From positions 1 to 64,000 of the forward strand of contig NZ_JBFTXJ020000003.1 of NCBI RefSeq assembly GCF_041379945.2: DNA of 64,000 nucleotides, in the 5' to 3' direction. The DNA comes from Aneurinibacillus sp. REN35. Lineage in GTDB: Bacteria; Bacillota; Bacilli; Aneurinibacillales; Aneurinibacillaceae. The translations under genes were made by a program, and so were the position numbers. This document shows, one piece after another, positions 7,959-16,851 of this stretch. Each line of letters starts with the position of its first letter. Position 1 is the stretch's first letter. The notes under the pieces are model-generated. The model was not told where the DNA came from, ran no database searches, and was given only the letters and a program-made list of their open reading frames with translations.

Positions 7959-8603
7959 ATGTATACACCATATAAAGCAGGTGTCGCTGCGCTGCTCACA
8001 TTTATGCTGGCAGGTACCCTTACTGCTTGTGGGCCGCGCGCTGGTACGAATAACGGAGCGAATACGCAATCTCAGACGTATCGTGTAAATCAGTACGGTA
8101 CGAATGGAACAACGGTAAATGATAACCTTGGCATTCGTCCATACGGCACTCAGCAGTATGGGGTCCGTCCGGATATGGCTAGCACATATCCTTATCCAAA
8201 TGCCTCACCATACCGCTACAATGCTTATAGTGTCAGTCCATCTGTCCGTACAAGTCCAATGCATGACCAAAAGAAAGCGGAACAGATGGCACGGTTGGCG
8301 GCAAACGTAGATGGAGTAACCCGTGCTACGGCGGTTGTACAGGGCAAAGAAGCCGTTATTGGGATCGAAGGCGCTACCGCAGCCAATATGAAGATGCTTG
8401 AGCGTAGTGTGCACCAAGTGATGAAGCGCGCTGAGCCTGGTTATACGATACATGTAACAGCAGATAAGAACCTAACACAGCGTATCCGCACACTCAGTAC
8501 ACAGATGGGCGGAGCAGGTACACGAGCGCTGCGCACTGCCGGACAGGATTTTGCTGTACTTGTGCGAGATATTGGTCGAACCATTACATCCCCATTTCGC
8601 TGA
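7959..8603 (+). CDS. YhcN/YlaJ-family sporulation lipoprotein
   Basis: 214 aa. Signal peptide with lipobox LTAC (Cys24), then a low-complexity Asn/Tyr/Gly region. The C-terminal YhcN/YlaJ domain runs from about 105: KAEQMARLAANVDGVTRATAVVQGKEAVIGIE and RSVHQVMKRAEPGYTIHVTADKNLTQRI. These lipoproteins are found in the spore membrane of Bacillus, where they affect germination or outgrowth. Start at ATG 7959 with GGGGGGTGA upstream. Confidence 0.88.
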   Translation: MYTPYKAGVAALLTFMLAGTLTACGPRAGTNNGANTQSQTYRVNQYGTNGTTVNDNLGIRPYGTQQYGVRPDMASTYPYPNASPYRYNAYSVSPSVRTSPMHDQKKAEQMARLAANVDGVTRATAVVQGKEAVIGIEGATAANMKMLERSVHQVMKRAEPGYTIHVTADKNLTQRIRTLSTQMGGAGTRALRTAGQDFAVLVRDIGRTITSPFR

Positions 8604-8620
8604 CGAACCGTTATATATAA

Positions 8621-8652
8621 GGAGAATGCCTCGGATTGGGGCGTTCTCTTTT
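8621..8652 (+). terminator. Rho-independent terminator
   Basis: GGAGAATGCC pairs with GGCGTTCTC, followed by TTTTTC, after the lipoprotein gene. Confidence 0.75.
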
Positions 8653-8731
8653 TCTTTTTCGAGGCGTAGAAACATGGTATAGTTAAATGTATTGATTTTA
8701 CCTTTAAGAAAACGGAGGCTTTTTTACATAT

Positions 8732-10309
8732 ATGGCTACGATCGAACCGAGAAAGACATTCGCGATTATTTCGCACCCGGATGCCGGAAAGACAACAATG
8801 ACAGAGAAGCTGCTGTATTTTGGCGGCGCCATTCATACGGCGGGCATGGTAAAAAGCCGTAAGTCAAAAGCGGCCACATCCGATTGGATGGAGATTGAGA
8901 AGCAGCGCGGCATTTCTGTTACTTCAAGTGTGATGCAGTTTGTGTATAACGATTATGCAATAAATATTCTGGATACGCCAGGTCACCAGGATTTCAGTGA
9001 AGATACGTATCGTACACTTACGGCTGCAGACAGCGCGGTGATGCTAATTGATGCAGCCAAAGGGGTAGAACCGCAAACAATTAAGCTTTTTGAAGTGTGC
9101 CGCATGCGCAAAATTCCAATTTTTACGTTCATTAATAAAATGGACCGTGATGCAAGAGATCCGCTAGAGCTGCTTGAAGAGTTAGAGGAAGTGCTTGGTA
9201 TTCGCTCATGTCCAATGAACTGGCCGATCGGATCAGGAATTGATTTCCATGGGGTATATGACCGGGAGAAGCAGCAGGTCGAGCTGTTTAAGCGCGGTGA
9301 GAAAGAGCGCACTATGATTCCTGTCTTTCAGGATGAAGCAAATAATGCCAAGGTAAAGGAAGTCATTGGGGAGGCATTATATACAAAGCTTGAAGAGGAT
9401 AGCGAACTGCTTGATATTGCAGGCGATCCGTTCGATCGTGAAAAGATTGACAATGGGCAGCTGACGCCTGTATTCTTCGGAAGTGCATTAACGAACTTCG
9501 GAGTTCAATCATTCCTTGAGTACTTTCTTCGCTTGGCCCCGTCTCCGGCAGCGCGGATGAGCGATAAAGGCTTAATCATGCCGGATCAGAAAAAGTTCTC
9601 AGGCTTTATCTTCAAGATCCAGGCTAATATGAATCCAGCACACCGCGACCGTATCGCATTTTTGCGTATCGTATCGGGAACATTTAGTCGCGGAATGTCC
9701 GTGCAGCACGTCCGAACAGGTAAGCGTGTGAAGCTCGCGCAGCCACAGCAATTTCTTGCACAAGAGCGCAGTATTGTTGAAGAAGCCTATCCGGGTGATA
9801 TCATTGGTTTATTTGATCCGGGTACGTTTGGAATTGGCGATACGTTGATAGAGGGGAATCAGGCGTTCAGCTTTGAGGGAATTCCGCATTTTTCCCCGGA
9901 GATTTTCGCTCGTGTCCGTGCCAAAGACGCAATGAAGCATAAGCAGTTTAATAAAGGAATGCAACAATTAACAGAAGAGGGGGCTGTCCAATATTTCACG
10001 ACAGCCGCTCCCGGCGCCGAAACGCTCATTCTCGGCGTTGTGGGCCAGTTGCAGCTAGAAGTGTTCGAACATCGGATGCGCGGTGAATATGGTGTAGAGG
10101 TAGAAATTCAGCCGTTGGGCTATTCATTGGCCCGTTGGGTAAAGGGAAATAAAAAAGAGCATGAGCTAAACTTGATCCAGTATGGAGGAAGCTTGACGGT
10201 ACGGGATCGTGAAGGTCGCTTGGTCGTGCTGCTAGAGAATGAATTTGCCGAACGGTGGGCGCAGGAGAAGAATCCTGATGTGGAATTCGCCAGCACATCA
10301 TACGAATAA
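8732..10309 (+). CDS. prfC: Peptide chain release factor 3
   Basis: 525 aa translational GTPase. G1 is HPDAGKTT, switch I includes EIEKQRGISVTSS, G3 is DTPGH, G4 is NKMD. Domain II includes FSGFIFKIQANMNPAHRDRIAF and the C-terminal domain follows. RF3 removes RF1/RF2 from the ribosome after termination. KSRKSKAATSDWMEIEKQRGISV separates it from EF-G. Start at ATG 8732; upstream AACGGAGG. It converges on the protease gene with only 8 nt between the stop codons and no obvious terminator. Confidence 0.96.
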   Translation: MATIEPRKTFAIISHPDAGKTTMTEKLLYFGGAIHTAGMVKSRKSKAATSDWMEIEKQRGISVTSSVMQFVYNDYAINILDTPGHQDFSEDTYRTLTAADSAVMLIDAAKGVEPQTIKLFEVCRMRKIPIFTFINKMDRDARDPLELLEELEEVLGIRSCPMNWPIGSGIDFHGVYDREKQQVELFKRGEKERTMIPVFQDEANNAKVKEVIGEALYTKLEEDSELLDIAGDPFDREKIDNGQLTPVFFGSALTNFGVQSFLEYFLRLAPSPAARMSDKGLIMPDQKKFSGFIFKIQANMNPAHRDRIAFLRIVSGTFSRGMSVQHVRTGKRVKLAQPQQFLAQERSIVEEAYPGDIIGLFDPGTFGIGDTLIEGNQAFSFEGIPHFSPEIFARVRAKDAMKHKQFNKGMQQLTEEGAVQYFTTAAPGAETLILGVVGQLQLEVFEHRMRGEYGVEVEIQPLGYSLARWVKGNKKEHELNLIQYGGSLTVRDREGRLVVLLENEFAERWAQEKNPDVEFASTSYE

Positions 10310-10317
10310 ACCAATAA

Positions 10318-11031
10318 CTACATGTACTTGCGGATAAATGGCTTAATGCTATCAATTCCAATAGCAAAGCCAAGCCCATGGTTGTCCCTGATAATAAAGG
10401 CATTCATGCCTACAGCTTCTCCGTTCATATTAATGAGCGGTCCGCCGCTATTGCCGGGATTAATCGCGGCATCGGTTTGAATAATATCTTCATATTTCCG
10501 GCCGGCGATTTGTACCGGCCGGTTTTTTGCGCTAATAATGCCGGTCGTTACAGTATTTTCAAGGCCGAGCGGATTGCCGATGGAGATGACGAGTTCACCT
10601 ACCTGGGTTTCTGTTGAAGAACCGAGGGGAAGGACAGGAAGTGGAGTGCGGCTTGTAATATGAAGCAAAGCCAGATCACGCGTTTGATCCGTCCAGATAA
10701 CATCGGCTTTTTTTGTTTCACCAGATGATAATTTAACATGGATGGCTTTTGCATTATGAATAACATGCTCGCTTGTCAGAATATAGCCGCGTGGATGAAT
10801 GATGAAGCCGGTACCGAAGCTGCGGCGTACTTCCTTGCCCGGTGCCTGAGAATTAGGGAATAGGAAGTGGTGCAGGATTTGTGTCATTTTTTTATTTACA
10901 GTCGTATCTTCCGTCGTAATAGAAATGATGGCTGGTTTGGCCTTCTCGACAATCGGGACGAAGAAGTTAGCTGGATGCATGTGGGAAGGTTTGCGGAAGG
11001 TACGAACTACGTGTGTTGTTTTACGTTTCAA
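10318..11031 (-). CDS. Trypsin-like serine protease (HtrA/DegP protease domain only)
   Basis: 237 aa. Catalytic triad readable as His in LTSEHVIHNA, Asp in TRDLALL and Ser in NPGNSGGPL. It lacks the N-terminal membrane anchor and the C-terminal PDZ domain of HtrA/HtrB, so it appears to be a minimal, possibly cytosolic, protease. Starts at TTG 11031: AAAGGAGG lies 7 nt upstream. An upstream GTG at 11058 has no comparable site. Confidence 0.88.
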   Translation of the reverse strand: MKRKTTHVVRTFRKPSHMHPANFFVPIVEKAKPAIISITTEDTTVNKKMTQILHHFLFPNSQAPGKEVRRSFGTGFIIHPRGYILTSEHVIHNAKAIHVKLSSGETKKADVIWTDQTRDLALLHITSRTPLPVLPLGSSTETQVGELVISIGNPLGLENTVTTGIISAKNRPVQIAGRKYEDIIQTDAAINPGNSGGPLINMNGEAVGMNAFIIRDNHGLGFAIGIDSIKPFIRKYM

Positions 11032-11218
11032 TCGTTCTCCTCCTTTCTCTCTTTCCACTAAAGAATAACGATCTAATTACAGTGTTTTATATAGTGTATG
11101 TAGCGAATAGGACAATGTGAAAGTATTATTTTCTTGCAATTCGTATAAAGCAGATATTTTTTGTTCATGCTAGAACATAGTGAAAGATGAATGCTAACGA
11201 ATGTAAGGAGGATACTTG

Positions 11219-11425
11219 ATGAATGACATGCCTATTTCGATATACACTGGACAAACGTTTAAGCCGTTTGCCTGGAAAGCAAATTTTGATATGGATTTTT
11301 CGTCCGAGTGCATATATTGTGACACAAGCAAGAATTTAAAGGGGTACGTTGTAGAAGATGAATGCGGAGATACCACTCGTGTAGCCATATGTCCTTCATG
11401 TCAAAAAATTAATGCCCGCTATTAA
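11219..11425 (+). CDS. Small four-cysteine (zinc-ribbon-like) protein
   Basis: 68 aa with two CxxC motifs, CIYC and CPSC, about 33 residues apart: a probable zinc ribbon. Start at ATG 11219 with AAGGAGG 7 nt upstream. The family is not recognised; the next gene also carries CxxC pairs. Confidence 0.65.
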   Translation: MNDMPISIYTGQTFKPFAWKANFDMDFSSECIYCDTSKNLKGYVVEDECGDTTRVAICPSCQKINARY

Positions 11426-11491
11426 AATGGGTTAAAATTCCTCCTCCCTGAATACATATATGGCAAATTGATATGATGGTGTAGATGGGAG

Positions 11492-11884
11492 ATGGGAAGG
11501 ACAATGGAGAAACAGTGTACGCGCTGCGGCCATGCGATGTATTTATATTTGCGCAAATTGGTGTATATGAATCATACGCAGATTGACCATGTGCCAATGC
11601 ATCGGTGCTGTTACTGTGAACATCATGAACTGGTAGAGCAGGTGAAAGAAGATTTGAAGCAATGTTTGCAGCGCCTGCAGCGGGCAGGAGATAGGCAGGC
11701 GATTTCATTTGCTGAGCACTCCGCCTTTACCCGTATGATGCTGCGGAAGGATCAATTTCATCCGCTGTTAGATGTGGATGAGAAGCTGGATTTATATTTG
11801 CTAGTCAAGACGCTGGGGGATGCGATATGGTCAAAGCAGATCCTTGATGATCTTTTCTTGGCACATAAAAAGAAATGTGAATAA
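11492..11884 (+). CDS. Small zinc-finger protein, unknown
   Basis: 130 aa. N-terminal CTRC and CCYC motifs separated by about 26 residues, resembling YgiT/MqsA-type zinc fingers. The C-terminal part is helical (LLDVDEKLDLYLLVKTLGDAIWSKQILDDLF) with no helix-turn-helix evident. The start is uncertain: ATG 11492 or ATG 11504, the latter close to GGGAAGG. No toxin partner is visible, so an antitoxin role is not supported. Confidence 0.62.
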   Translation: MGRTMEKQCTRCGHAMYLYLRKLVYMNHTQIDHVPMHRCCYCEHHELVEQVKEDLKQCLQRLQRAGDRQAISFAEHSAFTRMMLRKDQFHPLLDVDEKLDLYLLVKTLGDAIWSKQILDDLFLAHKKKCE

Positions 11885-12002
11885 AGTTTTACAATCACCA
11901 AGAAATGGAGAATATTATACGGAATCCTCCGGTCGTTTGGTAGACTTTACCCGCATCCCTCTATTACAATAGAATCAAATCGGTACAGGGGGGTACATTT
12001 CT

Positions 12003-12113
12003 ATGGGTGGACAACAAATTGCAATTTTCGGGTTAATCGGCTCTATGGCGATTCCGCTCATTCTTTTAACCACGATGTTTATTGCCGCAAAGAGAAAAAA
12101 TAAGAAAGCGTAA
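12003..12113 (+). CDS. 36-aa single-span membrane protein
   Basis: ATG at 12003 is preceded by AGGGGGGT about 9 nt upstream. A single hydrophobic helix (IFGLIGSMAIPLILLTTMF) is followed by a Lys/Arg-rich cytosolic end (AAKRKNKKA). A terminator follows within 15 nt. Unknown function; the ribosome site, topology and terminator make it a credible small gene. Confidence 0.6.
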   Translation: MGGQQIAIFGLIGSMAIPLILLTTMFIAAKRKNKKA

Positions 12114-12126
12114 ACAGCGCATAAAG

Positions 12127-12161
12127 AAAATCCCCACCTTAATAAAGGTTGGGGATTTTTT
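12127..12161. terminator. Terminator between convergent genes
   Basis: AAAATCCCCACC pairs with GGTTGGGGATTTTTT. It serves the 36-aa gene and, on the other strand, the dehydrogenase at 12171. Confidence 0.8.
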
Positions 12162-12170
12162 ATGGTTTGC

Positions 12171-13250
12171 TTAGAAGTTTTGCATTGTAGACCATACATC
12201 AAGTTTTGTTTTTACGCGGTTGATAACTTCATCCGCAAACTCGCTTGTTGTAGCGCTGCCGCCCAGGTCGGCTGTACGAATGCCCTGGCTTACTGCTTCG
12301 ATGGTTGATTCGTAGATCGCGCGGGAAGCCATGGCTGATTTTTGGTCATGGAAGTACGTAAGTAGGGATGCGCAAGCAAGGATCATGGCCATCGGGTTGG
12401 CAATGTTTTTGCCTTGCAGTGCTGGAGCTGTACCGTGCGGCGCTTCCACCATGACAGCTTGTGTGTTGAACTCTTCGTCGAATCCAAGCAGAACCGATTC
12501 AGCACCTGCGATTGAGCCGAACATTTGCAGAACCATATCGCTTAGGCAGTCGCCGTCGCGGTTCAGTGCAGGAATAACCATCGCATCTCCCGCAGAGGAA
12601 AGAAGGAGCGCGTATGTGGCATCGATTAGCTGCGGTTCATATTGAACGGTAGGGTAGCGTTTGCTTGCAGCATCCATCTCTTCTTTCAGCATGCCTTCAT
12701 ACACTGGGCTTACCGTATATTTTGGTCCTCCAAACACTTTTGCGTTTGTTTTTTGAGCATGGCGGAATGCGAACTCTGCAACGGCACGGCAAGTTTTGCG
12801 GTCAACTTTTTCCGTACGGAAGGCAATCTCATCTACGCCTTCGCCTTCGCGCCATTCTTTTGCACCGTATGCGTCGCCTACAGCCATACGAACAACGGAA
12901 ATCGGAGCGTATGCGCCTGCTACAGGACGAATACCAGGGATGCGGCGTCCTGTGCGCAGAATCACTTTGCCATCAATTTCACGGCGAAGAATTGCATTCG
13001 GGCTGCCTACAGATCCTTTTTCTTCCGGTGTGATTGTCGCTGCCTTTAGACCGAAGCCTGTCCGCTTCATCGCACGAGCGGCTTCGTGAACGATTTCGTT
13101 ATTTGTGGATTTACGCTTTTCAAGGCTTAGATCGTATGTTTCAAAATCAATTTCAAAGCCGATTACGTCCGGCTGGAGTACGCGTAGTGCTTCATCAAGA
13201 AGCTCTTGGCCAGTTTGGTCACCTTGCATTACAACAACAGTTCTCTTCAT
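12171..13250 (-). CDS. Isocitrate/isopropylmalate dehydrogenase family protein
   Basis: 359 aa beta-decarboxylating dehydrogenase. N-terminal VVVMQGDQTGQEL, a central RTGRRIPGIRP (substrate Arg region), and C-terminal EAPHGTAPALQGKNIANPMAMI, the nucleotide-binding signature. The middle segment (NAKVFGGPKYTVSPVYEG, ALNRDGDCLSDMV) differs from classical Icd, LeuB and tartrate dehydrogenase, so the substrate is uncertain. Start at ATG 13250 with AGAGGTGG 8 nt upstream. There are no leu genes nearby. Confidence 0.85.
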   Translation of the reverse strand: MKRTVVVMQGDQTGQELLDEALRVLQPDVIGFEIDFETYDLSLEKRKSTNNEIVHEAARAMKRTGFGLKAATITPEEKGSVGSPNAILRREIDGKVILRTGRRIPGIRPVAGAYAPISVVRMAVGDAYGAKEWREGEGVDEIAFRTEKVDRKTCRAVAEFAFRHAQKTNAKVFGGPKYTVSPVYEGMLKEEMDAASKRYPTVQYEPQLIDATYALLLSSAGDAMVIPALNRDGDCLSDMVLQMFGSIAGAESVLLGFDEEFNTQAVMVEAPHGTAPALQGKNIANPMAMILACASLLTYFHDQKSAMASRAIYESTIEAVSQGIRTADLGGSATTSEFADEVINRVKTKLDVWSTMQNF

Positions 13251-13431
13251 GTTTGTAACCACCTCTTCTGAAAATCTTACACATTCTATATTTCATAACC
13301 TCAACCTTTCTTATTATGCACGATTATGTGAAATATCTCAATTGTTATTGACAATAATTGTATGAGGAAGCATAGAAAATTTAGGGGAAAATAAAACAGG
13401 AGCAATTCGAATTTTTTCGGAGGGTGAAAAC

Positions 13432-13665
13432 ATGGTACAAAAAATGCATATGGAACCGTTAACTTCCATTGAGCTATTGCAGATAGAAGCACGAATGAGC
13501 CAAGAAGCCATGCTGTGTGAGACATATATGAATGCATCAGCTCAGACGATTACCGCAGAACTTAAGGATGTGTGCGGACAAATGGCAGTTCGCCATCAAA
13601 AAAATCATCAGCTTCTCTGCCAGATGTTGAATCAACACCAGCATCCGCCGCAGGGCATTCAATAG
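13432..13665 (+). CDS. Small CotF-like spore coat protein
   Basis: 77 aa helical protein; GGAGGGTG precedes the ATG. LTSIELLQIEARMSQEAMLCETYMNASAQTITAELKDVCGQMAVRHQKNHQLL follows the ferritin-like helix pattern of short CotF/YhcQ-type coat proteins, with a Gln/His/Pro-rich tail. It lies 17 nt before a second CotF-like gene, so the two probably form an operon. Confidence 0.65.
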   Translation: MVQKMHMEPLTSIELLQIEARMSQEAMLCETYMNASAQTITAELKDVCGQMAVRHQKNHQLLCQMLNQHQHPPQGIQ

Positions 13666-13682
13666 TATAGGGAGGTCTTGTA

Positions 13683-14021
13683 ATGCCTGTGACAGATAAA
13701 CAAATTGCAACCGAGCTTTTAGCTTACGAAAAAATGATGGTAACGGCATATGCCCAGACGGTTACCGAGATTAGCTGCCCGGAATTACGACAGGGATTTC
13801 AGCAGTTGTTGAATCATTCCATGCAGAATGTAGCAGAACTTGGTCAGGTTATGACAGCAAGCGGCTGGACATCTCCTCGTTATGCGTTTCCAGATGAGAT
13901 TGAGCAAGTAGCTGCACAAGCCTCTCAAATGAATCAGAATCTGCAGCAGGCCGTACATGCATGGCAGGCAGCGGAAGCATCGGCAATGAATGCAGAGGGC
14001 GAGCGGCAGCGGCAAAATTAA
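13683..14021 (+). CDS. CotF-like spore coat protein
   Basis: 112 aa. VTDKQIATELLAYEKMMVTAYAQTVTEISCPELRQGFQQLLNHSMQNVAEL fits the CotF family four-helix pattern, followed by MTASGWTSPRYA. GGGAGGT lies before the ATG. Likely part of the inner coat and expressed in sporulation with the preceding gene. Confidence 0.75.
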   Translation: MPVTDKQIATELLAYEKMMVTAYAQTVTEISCPELRQGFQQLLNHSMQNVAELGQVMTASGWTSPRYAFPDEIEQVAAQASQMNQNLQQAVHAWQAAEASAMNAEGERQRQN

Positions 14022-14114
14022 CAGGTGCTTATATGTGTGCATGCAAACGGTGAGTAGAGCTTGAAGTGTGGTATGATAGGGAGAAAGATGATTCATCGAA
14101 AGGAGAATAAAGAG

Positions 14115-14435
14115 ATGAAAGAACTTACTACAATCGAAGAGTTAAATCAATTCCTAGAGGAAAATCCGGAAGCGGTTTTGCTCAAGCATAGCACGACGTG
14201 TCCTATTAGCACCGGTGCATACAATGAATTTATGCAGTATACAAAGAATGAGGGGATAAAACCGTGGGCGCTTGTCATTGTACAGACAGCCCGTCCTGTT
14301 TCAACGGAAATTGCCGAGCGTTTCGGCATTAAGCATGAATCTCCGCAGGTGCTGTATGTAAAAGACGGCAGCGTGGCATGGCATACATCACATTGGAATA
14401 TTACAGAGAAGAATTTAAAGAGCGCTATCGCATAA
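14115..14435 (+). CDS. ytxJ: Bacillithiol system redox protein YtxJ
   Basis: 106 aa thioredoxin-fold protein. LKHSTTCPIS carries the single active-site Cys of monothiol bacilliredoxin-like YtxJ. SPQVLYVKDGSVAWHTSHWNIT is the conserved C-terminal half. Start at ATG 14115 with AAAGGAG upstream. YtxJ lies near aroA-ccpA in Bacillus too, so its position here is conserved. Confidence 0.92.
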   Translation: MKELTTIEELNQFLEENPEAVLLKHSTTCPISTGAYNEFMQYTKNEGIKPWALVIVQTARPVSTEIAERFGIKHESPQVLYVKDGSVAWHTSHWNITEKNLKSAIA

Positions 14436-14446
14436 TTTTTAAAGAT

Positions 14447-14488
14447 AATAACAGGGCATAGGAGAGAAAAATCCTATGCCCTGTTATT
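14447..14488. terminator. Bidirectional terminator
   Basis: AATAACAGGGCATAGGA pairs with TCCTATGCCCTGTTATT, separating ytxJ from the convergent FtsA-like gene. Confidence 0.85.
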
Positions 14489-16651
14489 CTATTCCCACTT
14501 GAATTCGAGCACATCTCCAGTGTGAATCGGGTCTTGAAAGGATGCAGGAGACTCATTGATGGTAATGACAAGGTTCTTTCCCGGTTCGGTTGCGTGCAGT
14601 GTCTCGTTTACATAGCGGAATACGTCACTGAATACAGGCTCACGCTTGAAGCGTACTTCTGTGGTAACCGCTGCATGTGCACGGATGGTATCTGTGAGCT
14701 GAACCGGTTCGCCGTCAAGACGTACCTCCATCTCGCTTACGGGAATGGTGAGGGTCTGTCCGTTAAACGTAACGATGGTATGAATCTCAGTCTGGTCTTC
14801 GAGCGGCAATATATCGGCGATGGCCGGAAACTGCACCGCCTCCTGACTGTAGGTGATCGCATCATTACGCCTGATTTTTTCATCAAGATGTGCCTTGTGT
14901 TTATTTACCGTAAAAGTGTACATAGAATAATCATAATGCATCGGCTTTCCATTCACGGTAAAGGAGAGACGCCGCTTCTCCATCTCCTGTGTATATATGT
15001 GCGCAGCTATAAGTACTTCCCGTAGGGTAGAGGGAAGTCGAATTTCCATTTCATCCCGATCCTGCAGCGGAGCGTTCCAGTCCGCTTCTTGTCCATTCAC
15101 CAACAGGAGAGGAGAAAGTGAGAGCGGTGTATCATTTATAGTCACATCAAGCGTATCAATGCTTTCATTCTGGGCAAGTTCAATCGGTTTTACGGTAGCA
15201 GGTGCGCCATCTTGTCCGGCTGAGAATGTTAGGCGATCTTCTGCCTGCACCGGGGCATCTAGCGGCACGGGTTCACCGTTAAGCAGCAAGAGAGGCGATG
15301 TGCCATGGCTACCTGGGATGATCCTCATTTTTCCATTGACATGCACGGTCATCGCAAGGCCGGGACGTCCGTGCATTCGTTTGATATCCACTCCCGCATA
15401 CAGCAGTACGTCACCTACGGTCATCTGCTTCAAATCAAAAATACGTAAGGACTCTTCGTTCACATATACGGTTAAGTATTTAATAGGATGTTTCTCCGCA
15501 GCTACGGCAATGCCTAACGGTGTAACGAATTCTGGTCCGCTGAGATCGGCCTTATCTGTAAACGACTGGATTGCGTCCGCACCTCGCACGGCTACACGCG
15601 CGACAGGCAGTTGGAGACGCTCCGCTATTTTTTGCGGCAGTCCAGGAGTCAGACTTCCTCCGCCAATCAGCATGACAGCTTGTGGTGCTCGCCCATTCAG
15701 CTCGATAATCCGGTTGCTGATCAGTGTGGCTAGGTTATTGATATCCTCATCAACTTGTCCGGTAATCTCCTCCCGTGTACATGTGTATTCCATCCCGAGA
15801 ATATCGGAGAAAGTAATCTCTTCTTCCACAGACAATTGGCGCTTGACCTCTTCTGCAATCGTGAAGTCAAGCAGGTATGCTTGGCTAAGCGCATCCGTAA
15901 TTTCATCTCCGGCAGTAGGAACCATGCCGTAGGCGGTTACTGTCCCATCTCCCGTAATAGCGATATCTGATGTGCCTGCCCCGATATCAACGAGCGCTAC
16001 GTTAAGTCTGCGCATCGTAGCCGGGACAAGGACATTGATGGCCGCGATCGGCTCTAGCGTAAGCGCGCGCATCTTCAGATCGGCTCGTTTGAGGGCGGCG
16101 ACAAGCGAATCGACAACCATACGAGGCAGAAAAGTTGCGATTACTTCAACACGTGCTTCCTTGCCGCGCTGATCCATTAGGCTGCCAATCATTTCGCCAT
16201 CCAGATAATAATTCACAACGCTGTATCCAACGCAATAATATTGGGTAAAATCATTTGTATTTTGTGACTCGGCCAGAGCATGCTGTGCTTTTTGCACCGC
16301 TGATAATTCAAGCGTAAGTATATCATTGCGGCTAAGCTGGCCAACTCCTGTAATCTCTTCGGCAGTCTCGATGCGCTGCGTATGGAGAGAGCGGCCTGCC
16401 GCAGCGACGGCCACATCGTGTAACGTAAGAGAAAGCTTGGCCTCTAGCCGTTGCTTAATACGCGAGATGACATCGGCAACAGCCACGACGTCATGGATTT
16501 GTCCATCAAGCATAGAACGCTCTTCGTGTTCTTCGCGCTCATAGCCAAGTACGGCGAACTTGCCGCCGGGAGCCGGTTCTACTACAAGTCCGACTACGCT
16601 GCGTGTACCGATATCAAGGGCGAATATTTGTTTTTTATTTTCTTCGTACAT
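14489..16651 (-). CDS. FtsA/PilM-like actin-fold protein with long C-terminal repeat region
   Basis: 720 aa. Residues about 1-395 form an FtsA-type actin fold: phosphate-1 FALDIGTRSVVGLV, an SHS2-like insert, phosphate-2 ALVDIGAGTSDIAI and adenosine motif MLIGGGSLTPGL. The remaining 325 residues carry repeated short beta-strand units of the form VNG/LNG-x(5)-D-x-P-x(3)-D-x-L, for example LLLNGEPVPLDAPVQAEDRL and LLVNGQEADWNAPLQDRDEM. The classical FtsA amphipathic membrane helix is not at the end. Start at ATG 16651 with AAGGAG 9 nt upstream. It does not sit with ftsZ, so it is a paralogue. A role as a membrane or envelope scaffold is inference. Confidence 0.8.
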   Translation of the reverse strand: MYEENKKQIFALDIGTRSVVGLVVEPAPGGKFAVLGYEREEHEERSMLDGQIHDVVAVADVISRIKQRLEAKLSLTLHDVAVAAAGRSLHTQRIETAEEITGVGQLSRNDILTLELSAVQKAQHALAESQNTNDFTQYYCVGYSVVNYYLDGEMIGSLMDQRGKEARVEVIATFLPRMVVDSLVAALKRADLKMRALTLEPIAAINVLVPATMRRLNVALVDIGAGTSDIAITGDGTVTAYGMVPTAGDEITDALSQAYLLDFTIAEEVKRQLSVEEEITFSDILGMEYTCTREEITGQVDEDINNLATLISNRIIELNGRAPQAVMLIGGGSLTPGLPQKIAERLQLPVARVAVRGADAIQSFTDKADLSGPEFVTPLGIAVAAEKHPIKYLTVYVNEESLRIFDLKQMTVGDVLLYAGVDIKRMHGRPGLAMTVHVNGKMRIIPGSHGTSPLLLLNGEPVPLDAPVQAEDRLTFSAGQDGAPATVKPIELAQNESIDTLDVTINDTPLSLSPLLLVNGQEADWNAPLQDRDEMEIRLPSTLREVLIAAHIYTQEMEKRRLSFTVNGKPMHYDYSMYTFTVNKHKAHLDEKIRRNDAITYSQEAVQFPAIADILPLEDQTEIHTIVTFNGQTLTIPVSEMEVRLDGEPVQLTDTIRAHAAVTTEVRFKREPVFSDVFRYVNETLHATEPGKNLVITINESPASFQDPIHTGDVLEFKWE

Positions 16652-16753
16652 GTCTTGCAGCTCCTTCAAAGAAATACCTTATAGTGATGTAGGGAATAAG
16701 TAAGGTATTCGCGGTATACAAAGAAATTCCTTTTTCCTATTTTCATTGAAGGG

Positions 16754-16782
16754 CTGACAAAGTAAAAAGAATAGTCTATAAT
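16754..16782 (+). promoter_or_regulatory. Sigma-A promoter of aroA
   Basis: CTGACA (16754-16759), a 17-nt spacer and TATAAT (16777-16782), 70 nt upstream of the aroA start. Confidence 0.65.
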
Positions 16783-16851
16783 ACACTTTAAATATTTTTT
16801 GAAAATCTTTTGAAAATGTTCTGAGAATAAAGTACAAGAGGTGGAGAGAAG

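Noticed and set aside
11492-11884. MqsA/YgiT-type antitoxin
   Set aside because: Zinc-finger resemblance only; no toxin gene next to it and no clear helix-turn-helix.
15000-16500. Long plus-strand readings opposite the FtsA-like gene
   Set aside because: They lack ribosome sites and recognisable motifs, while the minus strand carries a full actin-fold gene.
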